A stretch of 64,000 nt of DNA from Pseudocercospora fijiensis CIRAD86 (GCF_000340215.1 NW_006921540.1:1420377-1484376), one strand, 5' to 3'. Numbered from the stretch's first letter, positions 1-11,960 are shown. A program made the numbers and translations. Notes: a model not told the origin generated them from the letters alone.

Positions 1-329
1 TCCCGGCCTTCCTAGCGGTCCTAGTATCCCTACGTCCCTATAATTGCCCTCTAGCGGCAGCCTATATAAAGGCCGCCTAATAAGCTATCCTATCTAAGAG
101 CGGGTATACGACGATATAGCGGTTCTAGCTATATAGCGCTAGTCCTTCCTCGAAAAACCTTCCTAGCTATATCTAACGATTAGCCTTACTCGGCTCGGGC
201 GTATAGAGGCGATTCTCGAACCTATAACCCGAGACGACGAGGCAGCAATACTTTAATAGTTAGAAGCGAATAGGTTTTACGAATAGTATAGGCGGCACTA
301 TAGATTTTAGAGCTTTCGAAGGTTCTCTA
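1..329 (+). pseudogene. Left piece of an old Ty3/gypsy element, cut off by the chromovirus insertion
   Basis: This RIP-depleted stretch ends at CTCTA (325-329), the left copy of the target duplication of the chromovirus at 330-7450. Joined across the insertion it should continue into the plus-strand gypsy pol that resumes at 7456, so it is probably the gag/pol upstream part of that older element. I see no recognisable domain in these bases alone. Confidence 0.5.
325..329. repeat. Target site duplication CTCTA (left)
   Basis: Five bases, identical to 7451-7455, directly abutting the two LTRs. Five-base duplications are typical of Ty3/gypsy integrases. Confidence 0.88.
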
Positions 330-526
330 TGTAAGAAGGGTATGTTAGTAGGTAGATAGGGTAGTAGTAGGTACAAGTAGTATTTAATAAGGAACTAGAA
401 GGAGAGGGAGGAAGGTAGGCAAGTTAGCCTATTGCTAAGTGCCAAGCCCTGCCTAAGGCACTAAGACCCTAGCTTTACTCGAGCCCGGTTATATACTGAT
501 TACGTGTAACCCCTTTAGCCCTAACA
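330..526 (-). repeat. 3' LTR of the chromovirus
   Basis: This is a 197-bp repeat, nearly identical to 7254-7450. Shared landmarks include AAGTGCCAAGCCCTGCC and CTAAGACCCTAGCTTTACTC. It differs from its partner mainly at CA/TA and TG/TA positions, as RIP would cause. Confidence 0.93.
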
Positions 527-1789
527 TACGCTTCCCTTCTAAAGGCCGCGCCCTCGTAGCCTGTCTATATTCTAATCTCGACCTCTATTACTACTAACTT
601 AGCAGGTCTAATAAGCCGCTTAGTCCGCACTAAATTAAACGTATAACTACCCGATTATATAACTATATTAAACCTCACTTCTAATACAATATCTAACTCC
701 AACCGCGCTATCCTTGTATATAATAAAGTAATATATAACTACGAGAATTGAGGACTATCGACTAATTATAATACGGGCGCGCCTTCCCTACTATAATAGG
801 TAGGCGTACGAGGTATTATAGCACTGCCTCCGTTCTAAGTAATATCGTTCCGAGTTCTCTACGTCTACTCTAAAAGACCTAGAAATATCCGCTTCCGAGG
901 GTTTGTCCGTTCCGAGGGTTGTTCTTATTATTACGAGGGCTATTATTTACTATCGTAGTTTTACTAGCCCTAATTAGTTAGATTTGGTAGCCTTTAAGTG
1001 TTAACTAATTATATCTTTTCAAAAAACTCAGTTCTTCTAGTTTCTATAGGTAAAGGCTATTATAAGTGCAATAGTTAAGGTTCGCCTCGCTTAAAGAGTC
1101 GGAAAGATCGAGGAGTAACCTATTATCCGCAAGATCGACCCCGGCTAGCTTAGCTCTATAGTTTTTGCCCTTAGTTAGTTAGTCTATTAAGCTACTCAAT
1201 CTTTTAAGCCTTAATATTTTAACTTAGCCTCAAAGTTTTAATTAACTCCTTAGTGCCTTAGGCTCGTAGTGCAGATAAGGTTGTCTTTGTAAGTATAGTA
1301 ACAATAGTAGGTAACGTTAACAATAGTAGCGCTAGCCGTCTTAGCGCTAACTTTACCTTGCTTCCAATTTCCTTCTTTAACTAATAACAACTTAGCAATA
1401 CCGTTACTAACATAGCCGTATCTTTCCTTCCCTAAATAGTAACACACTCCGCAATACCGTTACTAATATAGCCGCGCCGGCCGCGCCGTCCTTAAGCACA
1501 AGCGCGACGCCGTCGTTATTATTATTATTACTATTTACGCGTACGCGCGCCGTCCTTATCGACCGCTTAGGCCTCGAGGCCTTGCTAGAATAAAGGAACA
1601 AGAGGGGCGCTAAGAGAAGGGTCTTATAGGGTACGCTAGTAAAGAGGTGGATTCTATAGTAGTATAGTTTTATTGTCCTTTGTTACTAACAATCGCTTGC
1701 CTCTAATTAGTTAGCTAATAGCACCCCGGGGGTAGCATTAATCCTAGGCCTTCCTAGTAATATTATAGGCCCTTAGCCTTCTTCTTATT

Positions 1790-2240
1790 CTTTGTACTAG
1801 TCTGATACTTATCTGACAACTTGGTTATATCTTTAAAAGAGGCTTCAGCTTCCTACGAATCCTATTTAGGTAAATAGCCTTGCTATCTTAGGAGGTACTC
1901 CTTCTTGCCTTGCCTAGTCCGGTGCTTTAGTATACGTTCTATAGACTACAGTTCTTTACTATCGGCTAAGACTTCTTCTAACTTAGCAGGCGCTTTATCG
2001 CCTTCGCGCTAGTGGTATAGTTTAAGGAGGGATGTGTGGAAGGTGTTGTGGATAGTATAATAAGGTAGAAGCTATAACTAATAGGCCTATATGCCCTTAG
2101 CCTCTCGAATGCGGAATAGGCTAATATATCTTAGTACGAGCTTAGGCCTTGTTTTGCCGTTAGGTAATAGGTGTTTGCGGATGCGGAGGTTCTTCGTGCT
2201 AAGTATAACTATATCGCCTTATTTAAAGGTTATTAGTGTA
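1790..2240 (-). pseudogene. Chromovirus integrase tail and chromodomain
   Basis: On the minus strand the frame reads GDIVILSTKNLRIRKH, the SH3-like DNA-binding end of gypsy integrases, then IHNTFHTSLLKLYH, a hallmark that precedes chromodomains. It continues with SIERILKHRTRQGKKEYL and QGYLPK, matching the chromodomain pattern in which an aromatic W-x-x-Y region is followed by WEP-like residues; several W codons have become TAG. Chromodomains steer integration to heterochromatin marked by H3K9 methylation, which fits its place in a RIPped block. The domain is broken by stops and is not functional. Confidence 0.85.
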
Positions 2241-2499
2241 TAGTGCTTATCGTAGTAGGTCTTTTAGTACTCTTAAGCCTTTGTTAGCTTCTTAGTTGTC
2301 TTGGTGTGGATTTCCCGCATTTTCTAGACACGCTCTATTGCCGCTAGTATTTCTAGTACTTAACGCGCTTCCCTTTCCTTACGCTCGGCCTCGAGCGACA
2401 GTAGGTCCTATAGTATAGCAGCGTTCTAGCCCATTATAGCTATATATAGTAAAACCTTAGTAGATAAGTACACGCTATTATTACATACGAATTCTATAG

Positions 2500-3300
2500 G
2501 CTGTAGGAGATTAACCTAATCCTCGGGGTTCTTATTAATATAGCTGCGCAGGTACTGCTATAGGGTAGCATTCTGCCTCTCTATTTAACCGTTAGTCTAT
2601 AGATAGAAGGCTGTTAATAGCCGATGCTTTAGTCTTAGCTGTAAGCAAATCTCGCTCTAATAGTAAGATGTTAGTATCGATCTACGATTAGACACTATCC
2701 CCTTAGGGGTTCCCTAATAGGTATAGAAGATGTTAGTCTATAGCGCTTCTACTATATTAATAGCAGTCTAATCTTTGCGTACCGGGATGTATCGAGCGCC
2801 TTTAGTAAATCGATCTACTATAATAAGGATAGCATTATACACATCCTTGCTACCCCTACGCTTAGTAGGAGGAAGGCCTATAATAAAGTCTATTGTTAGC
2901 TTAGCAAATAGCTTCTTTAGAATAGGGAGCGAAGACAACTCGCCGAACGGCAAGTACTTCGGTACTTTAACTCGCTAGTATACTATACAGGTCTGCATAT
3001 ACTCCTTTATATGCCGCTTACTATTTAGCTAGTAGTATATACGCGATAGTAACTCGTACGACCTCTCTATGCTATAGTAACTAGCGAGCTTACTATTATA
3101 GTGCCTCTTTAAAAGCTCTTGTCTAATCGATTGTTTAGCGGGGACATAGTATCTGCCTTTAAACTTTAAGTAACCCTTATCGTCGATCGACTAATTACTC
3201 TTACTAGATCGAGTCGTTCGCCTACTTACAAGCCTATTAATACGTTTAACAGCAAAGGCGTCCCTCTGCTAAGTACGCAACAGCTTATCTATAAACGATT
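2500..3300 (-). pseudogene. Chromovirus integrase catalytic core
   Basis: The best open piece is 2768-2953, which reads LTIDFIIGLPPTKRRGSKD then AILIIVDRFTKGARYIPVR. This is the start of the RNase-H-like integrase core, containing the first catalytic Asp (TIDF) and the VDRFTK signature. Downstream on the minus strand (towards 2500) weaker core sequence follows. The upstream zinc-binding part lies near 3000-3200 but is heavily mutated. Integrase would have inserted the cDNA copy into host DNA; this one has many RIP stops. Confidence 0.85.
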
Positions 3301-3649
3301 AACTATCCCTATTTGCAAGGTTATTTAATAGCACCCTCGCTATTAAACGAGGTACGCATTATATACATCTAATAGCACTAGTAGCTAGAACTACTATAAC
3401 CTCTTCTATAGTGCTATCGCTATAGATAGTAATATCTTTAATCGAGTTATTATAGCTCGAGCGATCTACGTCCTTTCTAACGCGTACTAGAAGAACGACA
3501 ACTCCGCTATAGTATTTGTTACCGCCGCGGGGTCCGGGAGTCCGCTTATCCTACGCTTGCTTATTAACAATACAGGCTATAGCAATCTTATGCTGCAGGG
3601 TTAGAAATAATAAGTTAATAGATTGCTAAGTCTCGCTATCGTAATTAGG

Positions 3650-5000
3650 CCGCCTCGATAGGCTATTAGCAGGGTTACTTACGCCTAGACGATATAGCAT
3701 ATTAAAATCGAACCCGGCGAGATAGACGGCCTATCTAGCCTATCGACCTATAACCCTAGTAACCTTCGTAATTCTACGAAGGTTGTTATAGTCCGTATAG
3801 ACCTGAATTGTATGCTAAGCACTATCGAGATAGTAGCGCTAATACTTAAAGGCTTTAACGATTGCTAAGAGCTCTTACTCGTAGGTCTCGTAGCGACGCT
3901 CTATATCGATTATCTTTCGTAAGAAGAAGGCAATCGGGTACTAATAGGTGTTATTAGCCTATTATAACATAATAGCTAATATAGCGAACTATAAAGCGTT
4001 AGTCTCGATTCGGATCTGCTTGCTTAGTACGAAATAGTATAATAAGGGGACTTTAGTAAAGCGTTGCTTTAGACCGTTAAAAGCGGCTTGTGCTCTGTTA
4101 GTCTATTTAAACTCTCTAGTTAGGTTGGCCTTAGTTTTAGTAAGCTTAGTTAGGGGCATTATATGCCGTAAATAGCCCTTAATAAAGCGACGATAGAAAT
4201 TAGCGAAACCGAGGAACGACTATAGCTCCTTAATTAACGTAGGAATAGGCTATTTAGTAATAGTTTTGATCCGATTAGGATTAGCCTTAACACCCTTAGT
4301 TAATACAAGGAAGCCGAGGAATAATACCTCTTTTATAGCAAAGGTGCATTTAGAAGGCTTGCAATACAAGCTATAGGTTCTGAGGCGATCGAGTACCTTA
4401 CGGACTATAGCCTAGTACTCCGCAATGTTAGGTAAGTATATATAAACTAGGATGTTATCTAGGTAGACTACGTAGAGGTAGTCTAATAGGCCTAATAGGG
4501 CCCGATTAATGTAGGACTAGAATGTTATAGGGGCATTAGCTAGCCTAAATAGCATAACTAAGTACTTAAAATAGCTATAACGAGTGCAGAAGGCTGTTTT
4601 CTATTCGTCGCCCTTACGGATGCAGATGCGATAGTATGCATCCTTAATGTCTAATATAGTATAGAAACAGGCGCTAGAAAGGCGATCGAGGGTCTTATTA
4701 ATAAGCGGAAGTAGACAGCGGTCTTTAATAGTAATAGCGTTAAGTCTACGGTAATTAACGCATAGACGCAGGCTACCGTCCTTCTTAGGAACAAACAGGA
4801 TTAGTGCACTAGCAGGGCTATTACTATACTAAATTCGACTATTAGCTAGGTTCTTATCTAGGTATTTACGCAGTATAGCAAGCTCTCTCTTACTAAGGTT
4901 GTAGAGGGGACTAAAAGGAACCTCCTTGCCCTCTATAATGTTAATCTTATAATCCGTCTCTTTAAATATAGGCAATATCGATGCTAGGTAGTATTTAAAT
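3650..5000 (-). pseudogene. Chromovirus reverse transcriptase and RNase H
   Basis: The minus-strand translation shows the RT palm with YLYVVYLDNILVYTYLP near 4430-4490, where the catalytic YLDD box has become YLDN through a G-to-A change in a TG context. It is followed by KCTFAIKEVLFLGFLV, the conserved stretch after the active site. RNase H follows towards 3700-3900 with VYTDYNNLR and then NMLYRLGVSNPANSLSRRP, the usual end of gypsy RNase H. These domains copied the element's RNA to DNA. Loss of the second Asp plus many TAG stops make it dead. Confidence 0.88.
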
Positions 5001-5233
5001 ATATTAATATAGGTCTGTCGAATAGGCTAAGGTATACGAGCGAGTTGTTTAGGGTCTATACTATTAGGGGGCACAGGTTCATCGTTATCTCTACTAAGCA
5101 GGTTAGCAGTCGAGTTAGCTAAGGCGGAGGCTAGTGTTAGGGTGCTAATAAACAGGACCTTAATATTGTTAGGACACTCGCTAATATTAATGTATTTAAT
5201 GTCCTCTCTCCTAGCGATTCTAAATCGCTACTA

Positions 5234-5527
5234 TTAACTGCCTAAGTCTATAACTATAGCATAGTGCTTAAGAACAGGGTTGCTAATAACAATATCAGAT
5301 AGGAGGTTGTCTATATCTACTATATAGGCAGTAAAGTCTAACAAACGCTTATTGCCGAGGTCGTCCTTTAGAACTATAGGAATATAGTAGGCTCTATAGG
5401 TCAAGTGCCGAGCGTTATTAAACCAAGCAAGGGTTAGCATATTAGTCCTAGGCAATTGTCGGAGGTCTAATTGCTTAGCTAGGCGGTAATTAATAAGGGC
5501 GCTAACCGAATTTCCTAGATCTAGCAT
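5234..5527 (-). pseudogene. Chromovirus aspartic protease (retropepsin-like)
   Basis: A 97-codon open stretch begins MLDLGNSVSALINYRLAKQ. The DSG/DTG active-site loop of retropepsins appears as D-L-G, followed by the usual N-S-V-S-A-L-I, so the Ser has been replaced (TCG to TTG is the simplest path). Further on are SDIVISNPVLKHYAIVIDL, close to the conserved second half (ILG-like turn, IDL) of gypsy proteases. In an active element this domain would cut the Gag-Pol polyprotein. Here it is a remnant between Gag and RT. Confidence 0.8.
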
Positions 5528-5639
5528 AACCTTAGTTTAATAGGTAGTTCTATACGTATCCTATATAAGACAGGTACGTGTAATAGCTAGTATAATGTCG
5601 ATAGTTTTACGCCGTACAAGGCTAATAGTTAGTGCGGCG

Positions 5640-7000
5640 CTTACTCTTTTTTCGAAGGTTGGCCTATAGGGGTAGCGTTAGCCGCTAAGAGGTGCTTTCG
5701 GTATTTAGCGGAAGCACGGTTAATTCGGGCCTAGTCCTTAGGTTTGTCGTATTGGCCTAGTAGATAGCTAGTGCTGTTACAGTTAAAGCACTTTAATCCG
5801 GTTAGTAGACTGCCGTAGCTATTGTTATTATTAGTAGAGCGGTTAGTATTGTAGGGATACGAGCCCCTTCTACGACCCCTATCGCGGCCTCCTCTATATA
5901 GCCGCCGGCTACGGCCTCTTCTACGGTCGTTGTTACTGTTCCTACTATTAGTATTGTTGTCCTAGTAGGAACCTTAGTTTCCTCCGCGGCTACGGTTGCT
6001 ACGGTTAGTACTAGTTAGTCGGATCCTCGATTCTAGTCGTTATTAGAGCTAGACAGCTCGTTCGGCTATTTCCACTTCGACTATAAATTAAATGCGTATT
6101 AGGTTAGCTTGTTCGAATATACGGCGACGGTCTAATTCGAGGATCAGTTCCTATCTAAGCTTTAGACGTATTTCCGAGATCTATATAGAATTAGTCTTAG
6201 CCGGAAGGTCGTCTTCTAGGGTCTTTAAATAGGCCTCGAATAAGCGGGCCGATTAATCAGTCTTTTGCTTAGCTCGAAGATACAGGTCCTAAGCATATTG
6301 TTGCCTTAGTATAGGGTTTCTAAGGGTGTCTAGTATAATAGTTTTATAGGTTTGCTACTAAATAGCGGTCTAATTATCGAGGGAATCAAAATAGTTATCC
6401 TAGGTGCGCTTTAGGTCTCTATTAATGTACTATATAGTATAGACGACTAAGGAATAGTTATCTAGTAGCGCTCTCGGTATATTACGCTAGTTAAGCTCGC
6501 AGTTACGAATATAGTCGTTGTATTGTTTTCGACTAGAGCTATCGAATACAGTACAATCCTTAAGTTTAGCATCCTTCTTTTAAATAGTTAGTAAGGAGGG
6601 CCCTGCTATTAGTTTGGTTGTCGGGGCTTCCTAAAGGCGGCGAAGTTCAAGGAGGTCGTCCTTTAGCTATTATTCTTAGCGTAGGGCAGTAAGCCTGTTT
6701 TAAGTAGCTTCTTAAAGTCTCCCTACTAGTTAAGGGCTAAAGGCAGGTTAGCTATGTCGTCGATTAATAATGTTGTTAAGAATATCGTTAATAGGCAATT
6801 CTAGATTATTACCTAGAATTACAGGTTCTTCTTTAGCAGGTCCTATAGTAGGCTCTTCGGTAGGAGGCACTTTAGCAGGTGCTTTAGTAGGCACTTTAGT
6901 AGGCACTATGCTACTAACGTTGTTATTGCTAGCGCTGCTAGCGGCAGTACGGTTGTTACTTCGTAATAAGCCGGCTACTATAATAAGGGATAGCACTAAT
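5640..7000 (-). pseudogene. Chromovirus Gag with decayed zinc knuckle
   Basis: Gag starts near 6996 with a P/T/K/E-rich region (KVPTKAPAKVPPTEEPTIGP, 6840-6905). A capsid-like part follows, with KDCTVFDSSSRKQYNDYIR near 6480-6560 and RLFEAYLKTLEDDLPA near 6200-6250. Then comes an R/G/N-rich tract (5830-6000) and a CCHC knuckle at about 5745-5795 that now reads CFNCNSTSYLLGQY. The His and last Cys are both Tyr, which fits CAC to TAC and TGC to TAC. The order is that of a Ty3/gypsy Gag, which packages the element RNA. Stops and lost zinc ligands show it is inactive. Confidence 0.85.
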
Positions 7001-7253
7001 AATATATTGTTAGCCCCTAAGATACGGATATAGCGGAATTAGTAGATATCGGTCTAGTATACTTAACTTAGTATAATAGGCTGTATAGAAGGCCTTGCTT
7101 AATACTTAGTACGGTTGTTTCGATAGAATAGTACGTATAGGTCCCGTTCTTCGGGCGCAATATAGTTAGATTAGTCTTATTCGTAGCTATACCGCTAAAA
7201 GCTTGAAATAAGAACTATCTAGCTACTGCCCTTAAAGGGTAGATCGAATACTA

Positions 7254-7450
7254 TATAAGAAGGGTATATTAGTAGGTAGATAGGGTAGTAGTAGGTACAA
7301 GTAGTATTCGATAAGGAACTAGGAGGAGAGGGAGGAAGGTAGGCAAGTTGGCCTATTACTAAGTGCCAAGCCCTGCCTAAGGCACTAAGACCCTAGCTTT
7401 ACTCGAGCCCGGTTATATACTAATTATATATAACCCCTTTGGCCCTAACA
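7254..7450 (-). repeat. 5' LTR of the chromovirus
   Basis: Partner of 330-526, same length. It is followed by CTCTA at 7451-7455, which matches 325-329 and marks the insertion site. A third, degraded relative lies at about 20140-20320. Confidence 0.93.
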
Positions 7451-7455
7451 CTCTA
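7451..7455. repeat. Target site duplication CTCTA (right)
   Basis: Matches 325-329; see the chromovirus entry. Confidence 0.88.
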
Positions 7456-10400
7456 CCTAGCTACTATCTATTAAGAAAATGCTTAAGGAAGATTCGGAGG
7501 CTAGTAGGTGCCGTACGGTCGGGGTTTATAGAATATATAAGAAGTAGGTAGATAAAGTAAGACCTATAGAGGCTAGTACTATAATAACCGAAAGCGTAAC
7601 GACCGGTAGTAACCCTTACTAGAAAAAGAAACGGCTTGCTCGAGAAGCGTTACTTCCGCCTAGAACTAGGCTATATAACTAGAAATACTTAATTAAGAAG
7701 TTCTTAGATATACTACGGGGCTCGCGTCTTACTAAGGAAAGGAAAGCAAAGCTTCTTATTAGAATAGAACTTCTTCCTAAGGAACTAGATCTGTTCTACG
7801 AGATACTTTATAATAGGGAGAAAGCCCTTACCTAGAGCTCTACGGAAATTAGAAGAGTCGACGCGGACGTAGTACCTTCTTAGCAAATCCGAATAATTCC
7901 TTATAAGCCCTAGAGAAAACTAACTTTTCGCCTCTAGCCTAGGTTAGTAAACATTATAGAAGAAATAATCCGAGAGCGGATTACGAATAGAGTACTTAAA
8001 GTTAGTAAAGGAGTATACCGAAACCCCTAGTTCTTAGTTTAAAAGAAAGGAACTAAAAAGTATCGCCTAATTAACGCTACTATAGAGCTAAACCGCTATA
8101 TAATACAGAATAGAAACCTTCCTCCTAATACTAATAGCTTTACCGAGGATTTTACTAACTATACTATCTCCTTCCTAATCGATTTCTTCTCTAGGTACGA
8201 CTAAGTCCTACTTTACGAGGCCGATCGAGATATAACTGCCTTTAATACCCCGCTTAGCCTTATACGGATAACTACCCTTCCGTAGAGGGCAACAAACTCC
8301 GTTGCCTAGTTTGTCCGAGTAGTTATAAGGATCCTTTTTAATTATATTTCCTACTATACGAAGCCTTTTATCGACGATATTAGTATTAAGAGTCCGAAAA
8401 CCCGATATAATAATAAAGAGGTTGAACCTAGCTTAAGAAGGTCCGTTACTAAGCATATTTAATAGATAGATAGTGTTCTTATAGATATCGAGCGTACTAG
8501 ATATACTATTTTAGGCCTGAAATCTTAGTTCCTCTATAAAAAGCTAAAATGTATCGGCTACGTCGTTAAGATCTCTAGAAGATACCCTAATATAGAGAAA
8601 GTAGCAAAGATCGTCGTATAGCTAGTATCTAAGAACTACTCTAGCGTACGGGCTTTTCTTAGGGTTTGTATCTACTACGATATCTAGATCGAGGGCTTCG
8701 TAATAATAGCTAGGCTACTCTTCTACCTCCTAAAGGCTAATATCGAATTTTCTTAGGGACCGGATTAGCAAGTCGCTATAGATACTTTAAAAGCTATACT
8801 AACTACTACCCCTACTCTTATCTTAATCGATTATACTAAGGGTACTAGATTAATTATCCTTCTCTCTAATACGAGCGGGTCCGGATATAGTAGTAGCCTA
8901 AACTAGTACAAAAGGGATAATATAAAGAAGCGTTACCCTATTCGGTACGAAAGCGGTCTTTAGACCGAAAGTAAGGCCCGATATAACGCTAGTAAACGAT
9001 AATACCTTACTATACTTAAACTACTAAGTAAGTTTAAGAAGTATCTCGTTAGGTAGTACTTTCGAATCGAAATCGATACTACTACCCTTATCTACTAACT
9101 TAATAAGCTAGCCTCGGATCTCCCTAACTCGGCTATAGCTCGCTAGGTAGCCTAGATCTAATTGTTTAATTTCGAGGTTAAATATATCCTTAGACGGAAG
9201 TACTCTACCGCTAATAGACTATCCCGTCGTAATCCTACTATAGAGGATATCGCCGAGCGAGATAACTAAATCGACGACGATAATATAATAAATAACGACT
9301 TCTTTTATAGTATAGTCTAAACCGAGCCTATCGATCCCCTAGCTAAGTCTAGCTTCCTTAACAAGGACGAATATTAGTCTCGAGAATCGCTTCTTATCGG
9401 ATACTTTAAATCTACCCTTTGTTTTCTATAAGGCATCTCTCGTAGTAAAGCTCGAAGAGTTCGACGTACTACCTAGAAATATATTATTAAGGATCGGCCC
9501 CTATTCTACTAGCGCTACCCGAATTGTCCCTTTTAACGAGTAATTAATAGCGAGAAGGCTAGAGAGGAGATAATCTAATTACTTTATAAGGATTACGGCT
9601 ATAAGGGCCGGGAGGCAGTATACTATCTAGCCTTAAGAAGGTACTTCTAGTATAGTATATAGTCCTAGATCGCTATATAGGTTCGGTCCTATCGTATATA
9701 CCGGATACGAGAGGGATATAGGATTGCTAGAACGCTTTACCCTATCTATATTCGGGTTGTTAGCTGTCGCTAGGTTGCCGATATACTTTATATCGACAAT
9801 AAGGGGTCTATTGCCTTAGCGCGCGAGGTTGTTAGCGGCTAGGTTAAGAGGAGGATATTTAACTACTCGGGCAAATCGGTTACTACGAACTAAATAGCTA
9901 AGTTCCTATATAAGGAGGTCTACTATCGATATAGCTACCCGGACGAATTCGTTATAAATAATAGATCTAAGAATCGGAAAGACACTAAGGAATTGCTTAA
10001 ACGAATAGCTACGTACCGAGTACGGATTTCCCTATACTACTCGAAGGCAAATAGTTAAATCGAAGTTAGAAACTAGCCTATCCTAGCTGCCCTTTCTAAA
10101 CTAATAAATAGCACTATAAAGGGCTAGAGAAAGCACCTCCTACCTATCCTATAGGCTAACCGAACAATATACCGACGAATAACTAGTAAAACGCCTACGG
10201 AGATTATATATAGAGGCGCCGATATTATACTTCCTATCGAAAGTACCTACCGAACCTTCTAAATAGTCAACTAGGATACTATTCGTAATACTACCTCGTT
10301 ACTTATATACCGTGCTTAGCAACTAGTATATATACCTAACGATAACGAAGAGGCGGCCCTCTAGCTAAAAAGGACCTACGAGGAAAATACTCGCTAGTAC

Positions 10401-10690
10401 GACGAGAAAGGAGCGGTATTAAACGCTTCCCTCGAAATTAGCTCCCTTATACTTATTACTAGGAACGAGATCGAGCACTCGAGGTCTAGTAAGCTTGCCT
10501 TTCGATAGAAGGGCCCCTTTCGTATTATAGGAATTACTGCCTCTAGGACCTTATACTACCTTACTAAACTTAATAGGGCTAATTTAGCTATTACCTTTCT
10601 ACGCGATCGATTAAAGAAGGTACCTCCTTTCCGACCTAATCGGCTCTCGGGTAAAAACGCTAATATAACGAATAACGAACCTATAGATAA
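7456..10690 (+). pseudogene. Old Ty3/gypsy pol (RT, RNase H, integrase), RIP-broken
   Basis: The plus-strand frame reads through RT with KKGTKKYRLINATIELNRY (about 8045-8100), LIDFFSRYD (8180) and FIDDISIKSPKTRYNN (8367-8415), so the catalytic FIDD box survives. RNase H follows around 8810-9180. Integrase continues to about 10150, with SYPDEFVINN near 9945 and a C-terminal barrel (KGPFRIIGI, 10510-10540; FLRDRLKKVPPF, 10595-10630). Most stops are TAG or TAA at former CAG/CAA/TGG codons. It is related to the pol at 38050-41250 (same DDISIK-PKTRY signature) and less so to the chromovirus. The upstream part lies across the chromovirus insertion, at 1-329. Confidence 0.85.
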
Positions 10691-11960
10691 AGAAGTCGAG
10701 GTAGATAGAGATAGCTAGTCTAAGTCCTCTATATCTAGGGGCGATAGCTAGTCTAATACTAGTTCCGGTAAAGAAAGGGATATAGACGTCTATACTATTA
10801 TATCCCTTCCTAGAGAGGAGCAAAGGCGAGCCTTTAAAGCCTATACTATAGCTATATACTAAGTCGACCCTAAAGTTAATTCTATCTCTTAGATTAATAA
10901 CCTAACGTAGGATCTTCTTAGCGTACCCCTTATCGAGGACTATTTAAATAACTGTCTCTTCTTTAATAGCTCGACCGAGCCTAATAGTTTTCTAGCTTTT
11001 AATTACCCTACCCTATTTACCTAGGGAGAGGTAACCTAGCCTTTAGCTTAGTACTATAGGTTCGGCTAGATAGCGATTCTATATAGAAGATAGGACCTAT
11101 ACGAACAAGCCTACTACGTTAGCGCTCTTCCGAGGCTTACCTAGAACCCTAGTTTTCGGCTAGTACTATAGCGAGACCCTAGCTAGTAGGTAACGTAGAG
11201 GGTCTAGGTCTACGACGAAATAAATATATTAAAATTCGAACACAACCTATATCTCTTTAAGGCCTTCGTAGAAACTAGCCTTACTGCCCTAGTATCTACT
11301 AACCTATATAGGCGACGAGGTATTAGGTTTCTCGCCTAGGAGGCTATAGACAACGTTACGAACTAGGGAGACAACGAATATAGGTTGTCCTTAATAAGGA
11401 TACGAGATAGGCTTCGGCTTACCTAGATCGAATAGAAGGAACTCTACTATACCGCTAGCTCTAAGGGCCTAGAATTAAACCCCGGAGCTTGCGACGAACC
11501 CTTAGAAGCGGAGTAGGCCGTAGAATATAACGAATCGAGGCTACTACTACCTTAGTAGGCCTGCTAAACTACTAACTAGAGTTGCACTCGCCTATAACTA
11601 CTCGCGTTTGTCCTACTATTTGCCTATATTTACTTGCCTTATATTAATTTCTTTACTCGCTATTACCCTTATTCGCGTATTTAAACGGATTATCGACGTA
11701 TACTAAGATCGATTGTCTCTTTATATATTAGTAGCCGGATAGAGTACTACTACTAGAGCCTTATCGTTACTTCTTTTTTCTTTTGTGCTACTACCGTCGA
11801 GGGTAGGGGCTTTAGTAAGGAGCCCCCGTCCTTAATAATATCCCTAGACCTACTCCTCGGGGTAGTCTAAGTACTAGCCTATCCGCGGAGCGAGTAAATA
11901 ATTTTAACTCGGCGAAAATAGGCCTACTAGAAGCTCTACGTCGCGCCTAGCTCTATAAGC
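10690..11960 (+). pseudogene. Unrecognised frame continuing after the gypsy integrase
   Basis: The frame of the pol at 7456-10690 stays readable for some 400 more codons, with only RIP-type stops. Visible pieces include REEQRRAFKAYTIAIY (10815-10860), VPLIEDYLNNCLFFNSS (10925-10975) and FEHNLYLFKAFVETSLTALV (11235-11295). I see no chromodomain, zinc finger or membrane segment that I can name, although the stretch after 11590 is rich in hydrophobic codons. It could be a lineage-specific Pol tail or a separate third ORF of this retroelement. Function unknown. Confidence 0.5.

Larger units (their letters stand above)
330..7450 (-). mobile_element. Complete Ty3/gypsy chromovirus, RIP-inactivated
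   Basis: A full-length LTR retrotransposon read on the minus strand: right LTR (5'), gag, aspartic protease, reverse transcriptase, RNase H, integrase, chromodomain, left LTR (3'). The LTRs are both 197 bp, have TG...CA-type ends (TGTTAG...CTTACA on the minus strand, one G lost to RIP) and are flanked by the 5-bp duplication CTCTA. Inside the right LTR the minus strand reads TAGTATTCGATCTACCC, a plausible primer binding site whose TGG became TAG. Inside the left LTR lies a purine tract, AGAAGGGAAGCG on the minus strand. All frames carry TAG/TAA stops from RIP, so it cannot move by itself. Total length about 7.1 kb is normal for this family. Confidence 0.93.

Noticed and set aside
510..526. 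CCCTAACA-type words that resemble telomere repeats
   Set aside because: Single occurrences at LTR ends and elsewhere, produced by the TA-rich composition; no tandem TTAGGG array exists.
1250..1601. Small minus-strand ORFs of 65 and 64 codons
   Set aside because: They lie between the chromodomain and the 3' LTR, overlap each other in different frames, and are low in complexity (Asn run); likely 3' untranslated part of the chromovirus.
2775..2978. Plus-strand 67-codon ORF
   Set aside because: Antisense to the chromovirus integrase core, which has clear family signatures.
6770..7033. Plus-strand 87-codon ORF with a hydrophobic Gly/Leu/Val-rich sequence
   Set aside because: It is the complement of the Pro/Thr/Lys-rich N-terminus of the chromovirus Gag, not a membrane protein gene.
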